Translations under genes and position numbers: made by a program | In this document: piece after piece, positions 7,317-17,036 of the stretch | How positions within the stretch are numbered: the first letter of the stretch is position 1 | Layout of the letters: every line of letters starts with the position of its first letter | Origin: M269 sp964625615 | GTDB lineage: Bacteria > Pseudomonadota > Gammaproteobacteria > Enterobacterales > Alteromonadaceae | Length of the DNA stretch: 64,000 bases | Assembly (NCBI GenBank): GCA_964625615.1 | Contig: CAZVDU010000005.1 | Span: 1-64,000 of the forward strand | Direction of reading: 5' to 3' | Notes under the pieces: model-generated | Seen by the model: only the letters and a program-made list of their open reading frames with translations | Database searches by the model: none | What the model was told of the DNA's origin: nothing

Positions 7317-9442
7317 TAGCCAGTTGCTCCAAGAATCGTATCGAATATACTCTGCGCTGTAGTTAGGATTCGAGCTGATGCAGAATAGGCTTGCTGAAAG
7401 CGAATTAAATTTGCAGCTTCTTCATCCAAGCTAACAGACGAAATTGAGTCGAATCTGTCTCTGGACTGAGCTTGTAGTGCCGAAGCTGCCTGGAGCTGAA
7501 TATCGGCCGATGATGTACTCTCACCAACATTACCAACAATAACCGAATACGCTTCGTTGAATGTAATTAAGTTTTGAGAGCCGCCAATATTATTGTTGAG
7601 TCTAAGCAGATCTTGGTTTTGCAAATCGGCTAAATTTAAACCATTCCTATTGTCATCAATACCATCCGTATTGAAATCGATGATAAATCTATCCCCGGCT
7701 CTAGGGTTACCTGTCAAGCTAAAGTCGAACCCTGGATAGTCATCAAGCGCAGCAAATGAAGCAGGAAAGGTGGCTTGCCCCAAAATATTAGTAAGGTCTG
7801 TAGCACCGGTCACACTCGCGATAACAGTGCCCGCACTGTCAAGTATGTCATAGGCATTTGCAGCAGTAAAAAGCACTTCTGCCGGTGCTCCAACACCGCC
7901 AGCACCTGCGGGAGATGCACCAGGTCCCTGAATTCCTCCAGCACCATCAAATGCAGAAGCCCCATTGTCAGCGAAAGTGTTATCTATTGTAGTATTAGTA
8001 ACTACCGTGCTGATGATTGATGCATCACCAAAGTTATTGTTGTCACGCTGCACTCTAATAGGCGAAGCCAATGCGATATCTTCAGGGCGTGAAATAGCTA
8101 GTTCAATTTGTGATACTATATCTTTTGTCGGTTGAAACAAAAACCTATCACCAACGGCATAGCTTGAACCATTAGCAAACTCAAACTCTAAGCCATCGAT
8201 AACCGGTACAAAAGTACCTGCTGCTGCATCTAGTCCTGTAAACGTATTAACAATAGCAGCACCATTAATGTCTGTCGCAGGTGTACCGTCAGGATTTAAT
8301 GTTGCGACTTCTATATCGACTGTCGCAGGAGGGCCGGCCACTGTATTTGTAATTGTCACCTGATAATCCAAGCTCGATACATCACTAAATCCATCTGCTG
8401 CGAAACGTGCATTTATCGCTAACGTTGCTGAAGAATTGTCTTGGAAGTTTAACCCTTGGAATTCAGGTAAACGGAAAATATCACCACCTAATTGGCCATC
8501 AAAATCTAACCCTAATCGATTTGTGGCGTTAACTGCTCCAGCAAGTGAAACAGCGATTTGCCCTACATCTCGTTGTGCTTCAAAAAGTACGTCGTTTCTA
8601 AACTCAAGTAACCCACCAATCTCGCCACCCGTTGTACCTTCCCGAATGGGAATAGAAAAATCAACATCACTGGCTTGCAATGATAAAGAAGGGTTATCAA
8701 TATCGGGATCACCGCTTAGTTGAAACAGGTTAAATGTCCCAGTTTGTAGCACAAGAGACTCTCCGGTACTCAAGCTAACAAAGGTTGTTCCATCACCTTC
8801 AATACGTGTTTCAATCGATACGAGTTCAGATAACTCCAAAATGGCTTGATCTCTCGCATTAAGCAGTGCCCCAGGAGCTCCCGTACCATCGATACCTGCT
8901 GTTGTTCGTATTTCCTGATTTAAGGTTGAAATCGATTGAATGATAGAATTGGCTTCGTCGACGACACTGGTAATTTGCGAATTGATGTCGGCTTCTCTAT
9001 CACTCAAAAAACTTTCAATAGTTGATATTTGCCCTAATAAAGATTCAGACTGCCCGAGAACTAATTGGCGAGCAGCAATATTCGTTGGCTCATCCGCAGC
9101 GGTTTGTAGTGATTCAAAGAAACGACTCAATGAACCCGATATACTATTTGCTTCGCTAGCTAACACATCGTCAATAATGGATGAGCTTTCTGAAACAGCT
9201 TGAGACTCTGCCAAAAAACTGGTGTCTCTACGCAATTGGTCAAATGCAAATTGATCAAAGATTCTGGATGTAGTTCCACGGTCAACCACACCATCTATTT
9301 GTGTACCAAACTCTGTTCTTTCTCGAACAAAGCCTTCAGTATTTACATTGGCAATGTTATTACTGGTTGTATTCAGTAGTTGACTTTGCGCTCGTATACC
9401 AGCGCTTGCGATAGAAAATAAATCAGCGTTAACAACAGTCAC
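7316..9442 (-). CDS. flgK: Flagellar hook-associated protein FlgK (HAP1)
   Basis: Hook-side junction protein, exported by the flagellar apparatus. 708 aa, longer than the E. coli protein (about 547). The extra length is in the centre, including a Gly/Ala-rich tract (about residues 495-520, AGAGGVGAPA). The rod/hook N-terminal motif is present (AGIRAQSQLLNTTSNNIANVN). The C-terminal helix is typical (EEAANLIRFQQAYSASARIL). The start codon is GTG at 9442 with GGAGAG just upstream, inside the end of flgJ. Confidence 0.97.
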   Translation of the reverse strand: MTVVNADLFSIASAGIRAQSQLLNTTSNNIANVNTEGFVRERTEFGTQIDGVVDRGTTSRIFDQFAFDQLRRDTSFLAESQAVSESSSIIDDVLASEANSISGSLSRFFESLQTAADEPTNIAARQLVLGQSESLLGQISTIESFLSDREADINSQITSVVDEANSIIQSISTLNQEIRTTAGIDGTGAPGALLNARDQAILELSELVSIETRIEGDGTTFVSLSTGESLVLQTGTFNLFQLSGDPDIDNPSLSLQASDVDFSIPIREGTTGGEIGGLLEFRNDVLFEAQRDVGQIAVSLAGAVNATNRLGLDFDGQLGGDIFRLPEFQGLNFQDNSSATLAINARFAADGFSDVSSLDYQVTITNTVAGPPATVDIEVATLNPDGTPATDINGAAIVNTFTGLDAAAGTFVPVIDGLEFEFANGSSYAVGDRFLFQPTKDIVSQIELAISRPEDIALASPIRVQRDNNNFGDASIISTVVTNTTIDNTFADNGASAFDGAGGIQGPGASPAGAGGVGAPAEVLFTAANAYDILDSAGTVIASVTGATDLTNILGQATFPASFAALDDYPGFDFSLTGNPRAGDRFIIDFNTDGIDDNRNGLNLADLQNQDLLRLNNNIGGSQNLITFNEAYSVIVGNVGESTSSADIQLQAASALQAQSRDRFDSISSVSLDEEAANLIRFQQAYSASARILTTAQSIFDTILGATG

Positions 9443-9444
9443 AA

Positions 9445-10401
9445 TTACTCTCCACCAGTTTCATGGGATTGATCACTGAAATTGCGAAGCGTTTTACTAT
9501 TAAGAACATCAATGACCTTATTAGCGTATTCAGGATCTGTTGCATAACCCGCCGCTTGAAGACTGTCGAAATAAGCTTTGCTGTCACCTGACTTTTGTAC
9601 CGCATCTGAATATCGAGGGCTTTGCTGCACAAAGTTCACGTAGTCTTTCAATGACGCATCGAAGGACTGATAAGCTCTAAACTGCGCTTGTTCTTTTTGA
9701 GGAACACCGTCATTAAACTCTAGTGTTTCAACGAGCGCCTTATCCCCTTGCCAACGACTATCGGCTTTTATGCCGAACAAGTTATGTGAATTTTGTCCTT
9801 GAGCAGAGTGTATAATTTGTTGCCCCCACCCCGTTTCTACGGCTGCCTGAGCCACTAAAGCAAGGGGATCTAAACCAATTTCAGCGGCTGCTTTTTCAGC
9901 ACTAGGTAATAGTGCTGCGATGAATTCTTCTGGAGTTTCAAAAGCTGCAACCTTTTCCCCTTCTGCTGAATACTGATTTTGCACATTCTCTATATCTGCA
10001 GATCGCGCCCTGTTAATCGAAGATAGATTCCCATCACTTCTTACAGTGCTTGCAGGCTGGAACCCGTCAACATTCTGTCCAAGCTGTTTAACGATAATGT
10101 CTGCTAACCCAAGCGAACCCGTGGAAGATAAATTTACAGCAAGCTGCTGGTCATACATTTCCCGGTAAAACTTAACTTGCTTGGAATTGAAAGGGCTATC
10201 TTCATCAGAGAAAGCATCTTCTGCTTTTCGCATTGATTTGAGCATCATCTGCAAAAAAATAGATTCGAACTGTTGAGCGGCCTCACGCAAAGCACTTTCT
10301 TCACCTTTATGCGCAGCTTGTCTCAATGTATCTAGACTGCCAAGGTCATTAACATTACGCGCCTGTTCAAATTGTGCTTGGAGAAGGTTACTCGAATCCA
10401 T
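9445..10401 (-). CDS. flgJ: FlgJ: rod-binding protein with peptidoglycan hydrolase domain
   Basis: Two-domain protein of 318 aa. The N-terminal rod-binding domain (about 35-115; FESIFLQMMLKSMRKAEDAF) caps the growing rod. The C-terminal glucosaminidase-like domain (about 165-310; LVAQAAVETGWGQQ, with the presumed catalytic Glu) opens the peptidoglycan for the rod. The fused form is typical of gammaproteobacteria. It stops two bases before the flgK GTG and begins nine bases after flgI. Confidence 0.97.
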   Translation of the reverse strand: MDSSNLLQAQFEQARNVNDLGSLDTLRQAAHKGEESALREAAQQFESIFLQMMLKSMRKAEDAFSDEDSPFNSKQVKFYREMYDQQLAVNLSSTGSLGLADIIVKQLGQNVDGFQPASTVRSDGNLSSINRARSADIENVQNQYSAEGEKVAAFETPEEFIAALLPSAEKAAAEIGLDPLALVAQAAVETGWGQQIIHSAQGQNSHNLFGIKADSRWQGDKALVETLEFNDGVPQKEQAQFRAYQSFDASLKDYVNFVQQSPRYSDAVQKSGDSKAYFDSLQAAGYATDPEYANKVIDVLNSKTLRNFSDQSHETGGE

Positions 10402-10409
10402 TAAATCAC

Positions 10410-11528
10410 CTATATGATCACAAGTTCGCCACGCAAAGCACCAGCTTCACGAAGAGCTTCAAGAATCGCTAGCAGATCGCCTGGGGCTGCACCCACTTCG
10501 TTCACGGCTCTAACTAATTGATCAAGTGTCACACCAGGATCAAACTTGAATAAGCGCGTATCGTCCAGATTCACATCGATAACAGATTGCTGTGTCAAAA
10601 CGGTTTCACCATCTGCAAGGGCATTCGGTTGACTTACTGCTTGATTCTCAGAAATAGTCACAGTCAGTCCGCCATGAGTGATTGCAGCAGGCATGAGCCT
10701 AACATTCTGTCCGATAACAATCGTGCCCGTTCGACTATTCACCACAACACGCGCAGCACCTTCTGCTGGCGTAAAGTTAAAATTCTCCAAGGTTGCCAAA
10801 AAACCAACTCTCTGTCCCGGCTCTCGTGGTGCCGAAACCCTAACTGAAGCAGCATCAATAGGCGTTGCTATGGTTTGCCCCTTATCAGGATCAGCACCAA
10901 AATTTTGATTGATAACATCCGCTAATGCTTTCGCCGTAGAGAAGTCAGGTTGGTCCAAATTAAGTGTCAAATAATCACCAGTCATTAAACCACTGACAAC
11001 TTCCTTCTCGACAATGGCACCATTGGCGATGCGACCTACGGTAGGCGTGTTAGAGATAATACGAGAGCCATCTTGTCCTTCGAAACCAAAGCCACTCACC
11101 ACAAGGCTTCCTTGCGCTATAGCATAAATACTGCCATCAAGCCCTTTCAATTGAGTCGATAGTAGAGTACCGCCTGACAAACTATCCGCTTGTCCTATAG
11201 AAGATACAGTGACATCAATTCGCTGACCGGGTTTTATAAAAGGCGGCAACTTCGCGTGAACAGCTACGGCTGCAACATTATTAATATTCACCAAAACGTT
11301 AGCTGGGACAACAATGCCAAAATTTGCTAATAATGTTCTGAATGTTTGTTGTGTGGCCAAACTTTGGGCTTCACCGGTACCTGGCAAACCTACAACCAAA
11401 CCATAGCCCACCAGTTGGTTATCACGTACACCCTGGACAGACACTAAATCTTTAATGCGCTGCTGCGCCAGAGTGCTTGTACTAAACAAGCTAAATAATG
11501 TGAAAAGCAATACCCAGTATCGATTCAT
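10410..11528 (-). CDS. flgI: Flagellar P-ring protein FlgI
   Basis: Periplasmic P-ring subunit around the rod. About 372 aa with a Sec signal peptide (RYWVLLFTLFSLFSTSTLA then QQRIKDLVSVQGVRDNQL). Family hallmarks are GYGLVVGLPGTGE and VRAVNEVGAAPGDLLAILEALREAGAL. I chose the ATG at 11528, eight bases after AGGA. An in-frame TTG two codons upstream is less likely. Confidence 0.97.
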   Translation of the reverse strand: MNRYWVLLFTLFSLFSTSTLAQQRIKDLVSVQGVRDNQLVGYGLVVGLPGTGEAQSLATQQTFRTLLANFGIVVPANVLVNINNVAAVAVHAKLPPFIKPGQRIDVTVSSIGQADSLSGGTLLSTQLKGLDGSIYAIAQGSLVVSGFGFEGQDGSRIISNTPTVGRIANGAIVEKEVVSGLMTGDYLTLNLDQPDFSTAKALADVINQNFGADPDKGQTIATPIDAASVRVSAPREPGQRVGFLATLENFNFTPAEGAARVVVNSRTGTIVIGQNVRLMPAAITHGGLTVTISENQAVSQPNALADGETVLTQQSVIDVNLDDTRLFKFDPGVTLDQLVRAVNEVGAAPGDLLAILEALREAGALRGELVII

Positions 11529-11537
11529 TATCAAGTC

Positions 11538-12227
11538 CTAGAAAGGCCAGAGCGGTGAGGAGAAGAACTTCGATAGCCACCCTTCTCTCTGAGCTGAAGC
11601 AAAAGTGCCTGTACCACTGTATTGAATACGCGCATTGGCAATACGTGACGACTGGACTTGGTTTTGTGTGTTAACGTCTTGTGGTCGAACAATGCCTGAC
11701 AGACGAATGTACTCATCACCATTGTTAAGGGTTAACCATTTTTCACCTCGAACAACGAGGTTATTATTAGGTAATACACCCACTACAGTGACCGAAATGT
11801 TACCCACTAAGCTATTGCTTTGGTTAGCTTCTGCATCACCTTCGAACTCCGACTCAGACTCTAGTTCAAACTGTAAGCCCGAATTCGCACCATTACCTAC
11901 GCCAATCACCTGTCCTCCGAGACCTAAGATCGGATCGACTTCCACTTCAGACTCTCGACTGGTGCTAGTTGACGCTGATTTAGTGGCTGTGGTGTTTTCT
12001 TGCAAAACCACAGTGATAATGTCACCTACACGCGATGCACGAGGGTCTGCATACAAATCATTGGTCAGTCCAACTTGAAATAAGGACCCATCAGAAGATA
12101 CTTTAGGCGTTGGTAACGCCGGAATAATTGGGGCATAAGATGGATCATCCGGTATAGGTTTTTGCGGTGACGTAGCTAAACAACCGTTTAAAAGAATACC
12201 TAAGATGAATACAGCGATATATTTCAT
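11538..12227 (-). CDS. flgH: Flagellar L-ring lipoprotein FlgH
   Basis: Outer-membrane L-ring subunit, 229 aa. The signal MKYIAVFILGILLNGC has a lipobox and the lipidated Cys at 16. Conserved L-ring motifs are RVGDIITVVLQENTTATKSAST and the C-terminal RIQYSGTGTFASAQREGWLSKFF (shown in part). It lies between flgG (11-bp gap) and flgI (9-bp gap). Confidence 0.97.
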   Translation of the reverse strand: MKYIAVFILGILLNGCLATSPQKPIPDDPSYAPIIPALPTPKVSSDGSLFQVGLTNDLYADPRASRVGDIITVVLQENTTATKSASTSTSRESEVEVDPILGLGGQVIGVGNGANSGLQFELESESEFEGDAEANQSNSLVGNISVTVVGVLPNNNLVVRGEKWLTLNNGDEYIRLSGIVRPQDVNTQNQVQSSRIANARIQYSGTGTFASAQREGWLSKFFSSPLWPF

Positions 12228-12238
12228 AAGACACCCGA

Positions 12239-13027
12239 CTAAAGTTGCTGGATAACAGCCGCAAGCATTTGATCAACCGTTGAAATAACCTTCGAATTCA
12301 TTTCGAATAAACGCTGACTTTCAATTAAGTTAACCAATTCCTCGGTAACATTAACGTTAGATGTTTCCAACGTTCCTTGTTGGAGAGTACCTAAACCTTG
12401 AAGCCCTGGTACGCCTTGAATTGGTGTTCCACTTGACCCAGTTTCAACAAAGAGGTTTTGACCTACAGGCTGCAAACCTGCTGGGTTGATAAAATCGGTA
12501 ATATTGATTTGTCCTAGGACGACAGGGTTCGGCTGACCACGAAGCTGTGCTGTCACTTCGCCGTCTTGCGAAATGGTTAACTGCTGAGCATCATCGGGGA
12601 CTGTGATATTGGGTTGTAACAAAAACCCTGCACCCGGTGTCACTATTTGCCCTTGATCATCTAACGTAAACTGACCATTTCGTGTATAGGACAAAGAACC
12701 ATCAGGTTGCAATATTTCGAAATACCCCCGACCTTGAATAGAAATATCTAAGGAATTATCTGTCGTCTGCAAGTTCCCCTGTGTATGCGCTTTTTGCGTT
12801 GCAACGACTTTACTTCCTGCACCAATCTGTAATCCTGAAGGCAATTCAGTATCTGCCGACGAACGCCCCCCTGGCTGATTAATATTTTGGTAGAGTAGGT
12901 CTTCAAACACAGCACGGTCTTTCTTAAACCCTATGGTGCTAGCGTTCGCCAAGTTGTTCGAAACTACCGAAATATCAACTTGAGCGGCATCTAATCCTGT
13001 TTTGCCGATAAATAATGCTGGGTGCAT
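12239..13027 (-). CDS. flgG: Flagellar distal rod protein FlgG
   Basis: Distal rod subunit of 262 aa. The N terminus is MHPALFIGKTGLDAAQVDIS, followed by NNLANASTIGFKKDRAVFEDLLYQ. The C-terminal motif NVNVTEELVNLIESQRLFEMN is the rod-family signature. GGAGGTGG lies just before the ATG. It follows flgF in the same operon with a 66-bp gap. Confidence 0.97.
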   Translation of the reverse strand: MHPALFIGKTGLDAAQVDISVVSNNLANASTIGFKKDRAVFEDLLYQNINQPGGRSSADTELPSGLQIGAGSKVVATQKAHTQGNLQTTDNSLDISIQGRGYFEILQPDGSLSYTRNGQFTLDDQGQIVTPGAGFLLQPNITVPDDAQQLTISQDGEVTAQLRGQPNPVVLGQINITDFINPAGLQPVGQNLFVETGSSGTPIQGVPGLQGLGTLQQGTLETSNVNVTEELVNLIESQRLFEMNSKVISTVDQMLAAVIQQL

Positions 13028-13093
13028 AAGCCACCTCCACCTGTTATAAAAATATCCTTAATAAACGGCCAACTCTTGCCGTTTATCAACGTG

Positions 13094-13837
13094 TTAAATA
13101 ATTCTGAGCAATTGGTTGCCGCGTCTATCCAAGTCATCAGCGGTTTCCATAATTTTCAATTGCGTATCGAAATGACGCTGTGCGCCAATCATCCCCATAA
13201 GCTCACCCAACGGGTTTACATTGCTGGCTTCCAGAACGCCGGTCCGCACAGTAACGGTCGGGTCTAATGGCGCAGCATCTCCGCTTTGTAATCGGAAAAG
13301 CCCGTCTTCACCTCTAACTAACCCACCAACATCAGGGTTAACAAACTTCAAACGACCAACTTCTTCTTGCTCACTCACCGGAGCACCTAGAGGTCGAATA
13401 GAAATAAAACCATCCGTCGAGATTGAGATACCTGAAAGTGGTATAGGCAGTGTTATAGGGCCAGCTTCGCCGATAACTGCAGAGCCGTGTGCATCTTGAA
13501 GGATGCCGTCTGAACTGACTGTCAAGCTTGCCGCTCTGGTGTATGCTTCTTCGCCGTTTCTGTCTTGCACAGCAAACCAACCATCACCTTGAATTGCGAC
13601 ATCGAGCTCTCGCCCCGTTTGAATCATTGAGCCAGGCGTATAGATATTGCCGGGGCTTTCTGTCATCGAGAAAACGCGTGTTGGCAAGCCTTCACCAAAT
13701 GCCGCCATGGACCTTGCCTGCGCCATTTGCGCCTTAAATCCAGTGGTATTGGCATTGGCTAAATTATTGGCGCGAACGGACGTAGCAAGTAAGTCTTGCG
13801 AAGCACCGCTAGCAGCAATGTAGAGCATTTTATCCAT
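13094..13837 (-). CDS. flgF: Flagellar proximal rod protein FlgF
   Basis: Proximal rod subunit, 247 aa, with MLYIAASGASQDLLATSVRANNLANANTTGF at the N terminus (shown here as two adjoining motifs MLYIAASGASQ and NNLANANTTGF) and NVNPLGELMGMIGAQRHFD at the C terminus. First gene of the flgF-flgL operon. A sigma-54 promoter at 13875-13890 lies about 40 bp upstream, and the flgE terminator lies just beyond it, so this is a genuine operon break. Confidence 0.97.
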   Translation of the reverse strand: MDKMLYIAASGASQDLLATSVRANNLANANTTGFKAQMAQARSMAAFGEGLPTRVFSMTESPGNIYTPGSMIQTGRELDVAIQGDGWFAVQDRNGEEAYTRAASLTVSSDGILQDAHGSAVIGEAGPITLPIPLSGISISTDGFISIRPLGAPVSEQEEVGRLKFVNPDVGGLVRGEDGLFRLQSGDAAPLDPTVTVRTGVLEASNVNPLGELMGMIGAQRHFDTQLKIMETADDLDRRGNQLLRII

Positions 13838-13874
13838 GACAAAAACCTGACGGTTGTGAACTTATCGTGATAAA

Positions 13875-13890
13875 TGCAAATAAAGTGCCA
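13875..13890 (-). promoter_or_regulatory. Sigma-54 promoter of flgFGHIJKL
   Basis: Minus strand TGGCACTTTATTTGCA matches the -24/-12 consensus TGGCAC-N5-TTGCA exactly, 37 bp from the flgF start. It implies RpoN control, probably with an FleQ/FlrC-type activator encoded elsewhere. Confidence 0.9.
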
Positions 13891-13941
13891 CTACGTTAAA
13901 AATAGAAATTAAAAAAGCAGTAGTGAAAGAACGTTAGACAG

Positions 13942-13973
13942 CAAAAACAAAAAAGGCCACTTTCGTGGCCCTT
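13942..13973 (-). terminator. Intrinsic terminator after flgE
   Basis: Minus strand stem GGCCAC-GAAA-GTGGCC followed by TTTTTTG. It separates flgBCDE from flgFGHIJKL and lies 26 bp after the flgE stop. Confidence 0.92.
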
Positions 13974-13998
13974 TAATAGAAGGAAATAACCTGGAAAC

Positions 13999-15396
13999 TT
14001 ATCGAATAGCGATGATTGTTTGGTTCAACTGGTTATTAATTTCGAGTGCTCGTGAGTTAGCCTGGAAATTACGCTGCGCGACAATCAAATCAACCAACTC
14101 AGTGGTTAAGTCAACGTTCGACTGCTCTAGAGCAGACGAATTAATGGTGCCAAAAGTACCTGTCGTTGCCTCCCCGGCAAGTGCTTCACCCGATAAGATA
14201 CTTTCTTGCCACTGTGTATTCGATTGTTGAGTTAGACCTTGTTCATTAGAAAATCTAACCAGCGCAACACGAACGATCGGATCTGACGTACCGTTAGAAA
14301 ATGTAGCTCGTACCAAACCATCAGGCCCGATATCAATACCGGTCAATTGCCCGACCGGTAGGCCATCTTGTTCTAACGACGTCACTTCAAAGTTCGATGC
14401 GAATTGAGTAGGTTCGTCAGGCGTAGCACCACCTGGATCAAGGTTAAAGTCAATTGTAATACTTTGCGTGGGATCAGAACCGTTTAGCAAAATACCTGGC
14501 CCTAATTCTTCCGTTTGCAGAGTGAAGTTTGTTGATTGAACGCCATTAGCTGATTCAATACCAGTAAAATCACCACCAGAACTAAAAATTAAACGGCCAG
14601 CCGTCACTAACGAACCGTCAGCTACGTTACCTGCTTGGTTTGCTGCGCCTGTTATTGGAGGCGGTATTGGATTGCCAACATCATCAGTTATATTTACTAA
14701 CTGACCGTCAACCGAGTTCACCACTAGCCATTCATTTGCTCCAACGCCAGCATTCGCGTCATTGATAAAATAAAACGTTTGTATGTGCGAATCCCCTAAT
14801 GTATCAAATACGGTTACCGACGTTGACGCCGTAAACGTAGTAGGATCACTAGGATCGAACTGTGCCGGGTCCAGAGGCGGAGCTCCAGCCGGCAAATTAA
14901 ACCTTAAATCAACTTCATTTGTTGCCTGAGGTGACCCACTGGAATCAGGAATTTGTACAGGGACGGTCGTACTCAATGCAACTGACGATGATGAGCCATC
15001 AGGGTTTACTGGGAAGCCTAGTAAATTATCACCACTTGAGTTAACAACAAAATTATCTTCATCTAACCGAAACGTACCTGCTCGTGTAAATGAAAAATCA
15101 TTTGATGTTTGGTCGGGTACTGTAGCGAAGAAGCCACTTCCAGTAATCGCCAAATCTAGTGCGTTATCGGTAAATTGCAGAGACCCTTGACTAAACTGCT
15201 GAGCCACTTCTTGCGTAAGAACACCATCACCAACTTGCGTGTTTCCCGCAGCAAGCAAAGACGATGCAAAAACATCACCAAATTCTGCTCGCGACTCTTT
15301 AAATCCAACTGTATTTACGTTGGCAATGTTATTGGACGTTACATCCAGATCGGTTTGCGCAGCGTTCAAACCACTTAATGCTACATTAAAGGACAT
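13999..15396 (-). CDS. flgE: Flagellar hook protein FlgE
   Basis: Hook subunit, 465 aa. The N terminus MSFNVALSGLNAAQTDLDV and NNIANVNTVGFKESRAEF are typical, as is the C-terminal LTTELVDLIVAQRNFQANSR. The middle contains the usual hook outer domains. AGGAGA precedes the ATG. It is the last gene of flgBCDE, followed by a strong terminator. Confidence 0.97.
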   Translation of the reverse strand: MSFNVALSGLNAAQTDLDVTSNNIANVNTVGFKESRAEFGDVFASSLLAAGNTQVGDGVLTQEVAQQFSQGSLQFTDNALDLAITGSGFFATVPDQTSNDFSFTRAGTFRLDEDNFVVNSSGDNLLGFPVNPDGSSSSVALSTTVPVQIPDSSGSPQATNEVDLRFNLPAGAPPLDPAQFDPSDPTTFTASTSVTVFDTLGDSHIQTFYFINDANAGVGANEWLVVNSVDGQLVNITDDVGNPIPPPITGAANQAGNVADGSLVTAGRLIFSSGGDFTGIESANGVQSTNFTLQTEELGPGILLNGSDPTQSITIDFNLDPGGATPDEPTQFASNFEVTSLEQDGLPVGQLTGIDIGPDGLVRATFSNGTSDPIVRVALVRFSNEQGLTQQSNTQWQESILSGEALAGEATTGTFGTINSSALEQSNVDLTTELVDLIVAQRNFQANSRALEINNQLNQTIIAIR

Positions 15397-15411
15397 TGTT
15401 TACTTCTCCTG

Positions 15412-16092
15412 TTAACCGCCTATCTCTAAGACGTCAGAAAGACTAATGCTATCCTGGCCTTGGAGATTAAGAATCACACCTTGACTACTTGATGCAAGGT
15501 TTACACTATCTACATGTCTAAAGACTGCTGTTGGTAAGCTCAAAGGTTCGCCGTTAACATTACCATTAGCAGTTATTCTATAATTACCGGGCGGCACAAC
15601 ATTTCCGGCTTGATCTGTACCGTTCCAATTAAATTCAATATTGCCAGAAGATTGCGTACCCGCACCTATGACACGAACGACTTCCCCGACTTCATTCTCA
15701 ATCGATATCTGCAAGTTTTGAACCGTCTGTCCAGTTACAACAACACCTCTGACTTCGCCACCTTCTTCGAGGTTACCTTCGTCTCCTGCAACCAATACAT
15801 CTCGTCCAACGAGGCTAGATGCTTGTAGCGCTTGGTTAGAGGTTAAAGATGATGCAAAAGACTCAAACTGCTCATTGAGTGAACCAATACCATCAACAGT
15901 ACTAAAACCCGTTACCTGTTGAATCAAGGTGTCGTTATCAGCTGGGTTTGATGGGTCTTGGTTAGCGAGCTGTGTCGTTAGCAATGCAAAAAAGTCAGCT
16001 TGCGTCAGTGAACTTCGATCTCCCTCATCTACGGAGACACCTTGTTCTTGCACAAATAAATTCGAAGGTAAGAGGCTTTCTCGAACTTCCAT
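15412..16092 (-). CDS. flgD: Hook assembly (capping) protein FlgD
   Basis: Hook cap that is needed for FlgE polymerisation and is discarded afterwards; 226 aa. The N-terminal region carries LTQADFFALLTTQLANQDPS and the Asn/Pro-rich DNPAD-type segment. The C-terminal half has the FlgD FlgD-Ig/Tudor-like fold (FNWNGTDQAGNVVPPGNYRI). GGAG precedes the start. Gaps to flgC and flgE are 15 bp each. Confidence 0.96.
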   Translation of the reverse strand: MEVRESLLPSNLFVQEQGVSVDEGDRSSLTQADFFALLTTQLANQDPSNPADNDTLIQQVTGFSTVDGIGSLNEQFESFASSLTSNQALQASSLVGRDVLVAGDEGNLEEGGEVRGVVVTGQTVQNLQISIENEVGEVVRVIGAGTQSSGNIEFNWNGTDQAGNVVPPGNYRITANGNVNGEPLSLPTAVFRHVDSVNLASSSQGVILNLQGQDSISLSDVLEIGG

Positions 16093-16107
16093 ACTAATTA
16101 CTCCGAC

Positions 16108-16527
16108 CTAACGGCCTTGGCCAAGTTGCAGAACACGACGGAAGATACGTTTAGTCGTATCTGCCACCTGTACATTTGTTTCGTAAGACTTTGATGCTGA
16201 GGTCAAATCTGCGATTGCCTCAACAACATTAATATTGGGGCGATAGATATATCCATTTTCGTCTGCCGACGGATGACCAGGGCTGTACTCAATCTGAAGT
16301 GGCTTTTCGCTTTCTACAATGCCAAGTACCTTAACACCAACACCAGTCTGTCTCGCAGTCTGCGTTTCAAGGTCTGCAGCAAAAACGGCATGTCGTGCAC
16401 GATAAGTTTCATCAACACTACTACTCACTGTGTTAGCGTTGGCTACATTGCTGGCAATTGTGTTGAGGCGGATATTCTCCGCACTCATACCTGTTGAAGC
16501 GATATCTAATATGTTAAAAAGACTCAT
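16108..16527 (-). CDS. flgC: Flagellar proximal rod protein FlgC
   Basis: Rod subunit of 139 aa with the signature IASTGMSAENIRLNTIASNV near the N terminus and NVVEAIADLTSASKSYETNV near the C terminus. Its ATG overlaps the flgB stop by one base. Confidence 0.97.
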   Translation of the reverse strand: MSLFNILDIASTGMSAENIRLNTIASNVANANTVSSSVDETYRARHAVFAADLETQTARQTGVGVKVLGIVESEKPLQIEYSPGHPSADENGYIYRPNINVVEAIADLTSASKSYETNVQVADTTKRIFRRVLQLGQGR

Positions 16528-16931
16528 TAGCCTTGTCCTCCTGCGATAGCTTTTTTCATTCCCTTAAATTTTCCATCTAGAAATTGAATACTGGCCTGAT
16601 AACGCAAACCATTGTCTAGAAAAACGTTTCGTTCTTTTTGCACATCAACAGTATTGCCATCACCGGTATCGGGCTGATCTGGGATTCTGAATTCAATTGC
16701 GCTGTTGATACGTGTCGAACCTACATCGAAATGCTTTTCATGTGTTCGGCTTAAACTTGAAGATTGCTTGTAGTTAGCGTTTTCCATTGCTGCTTTAAAG
16801 TCAATATCTTGAGCTTTATACCCAGGCGTATTGGCATTAGCTAAATTTCCTGCAATAACTTGCATGCGGTCCGTGCGGATGGTGACCGCTTTTTCGTTAA
16901 ACCCTACAAATCTATCGAGGTTAATAGCCAT
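16527..16931 (-). CDS. flgB: Flagellar proximal rod protein FlgB
   Basis: Rod subunit of 134 aa. RTDRMQVIAGNLANANTPGY and the residues VDVQKERNVFLDNGLRYQAS are family hallmarks. AGGAGA lies before the ATG. First gene of flgBCDE, with a sigma-54 promoter 47-62 bp upstream. Confidence 0.97.
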   Translation of the reverse strand: MAINLDRFVGFNEKAVTIRTDRMQVIAGNLANANTPGYKAQDIDFKAAMENANYKQSSSLSRTHEKHFDVGSTRINSAIEFRIPDQPDTGDGNTVDVQKERNVFLDNGLRYQASIQFLDGKFKGMKKAIAGGQG

Positions 16932-16977
16932 GATGTTCTCCTGGTGGCAACCTGTTGTTTTACTCTAAACACTTAAA

Positions 16978-16993
16978 AGCAAAACGTATGCCA
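16978..16993 (-). promoter_or_regulatory. Sigma-54 promoter of flgBCDE
   Basis: Minus strand TGGCATACGTTTTGCT, a one-mismatch fit to TGGCAC-N5-TTGC, lying in the 105-bp gap between cheR and flgB. Confidence 0.85.
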
Positions 16994-17036
16994 ACAGAAA
17001 TAACAGCATAAAAAAAAAGGGAAGATACTTATTAAA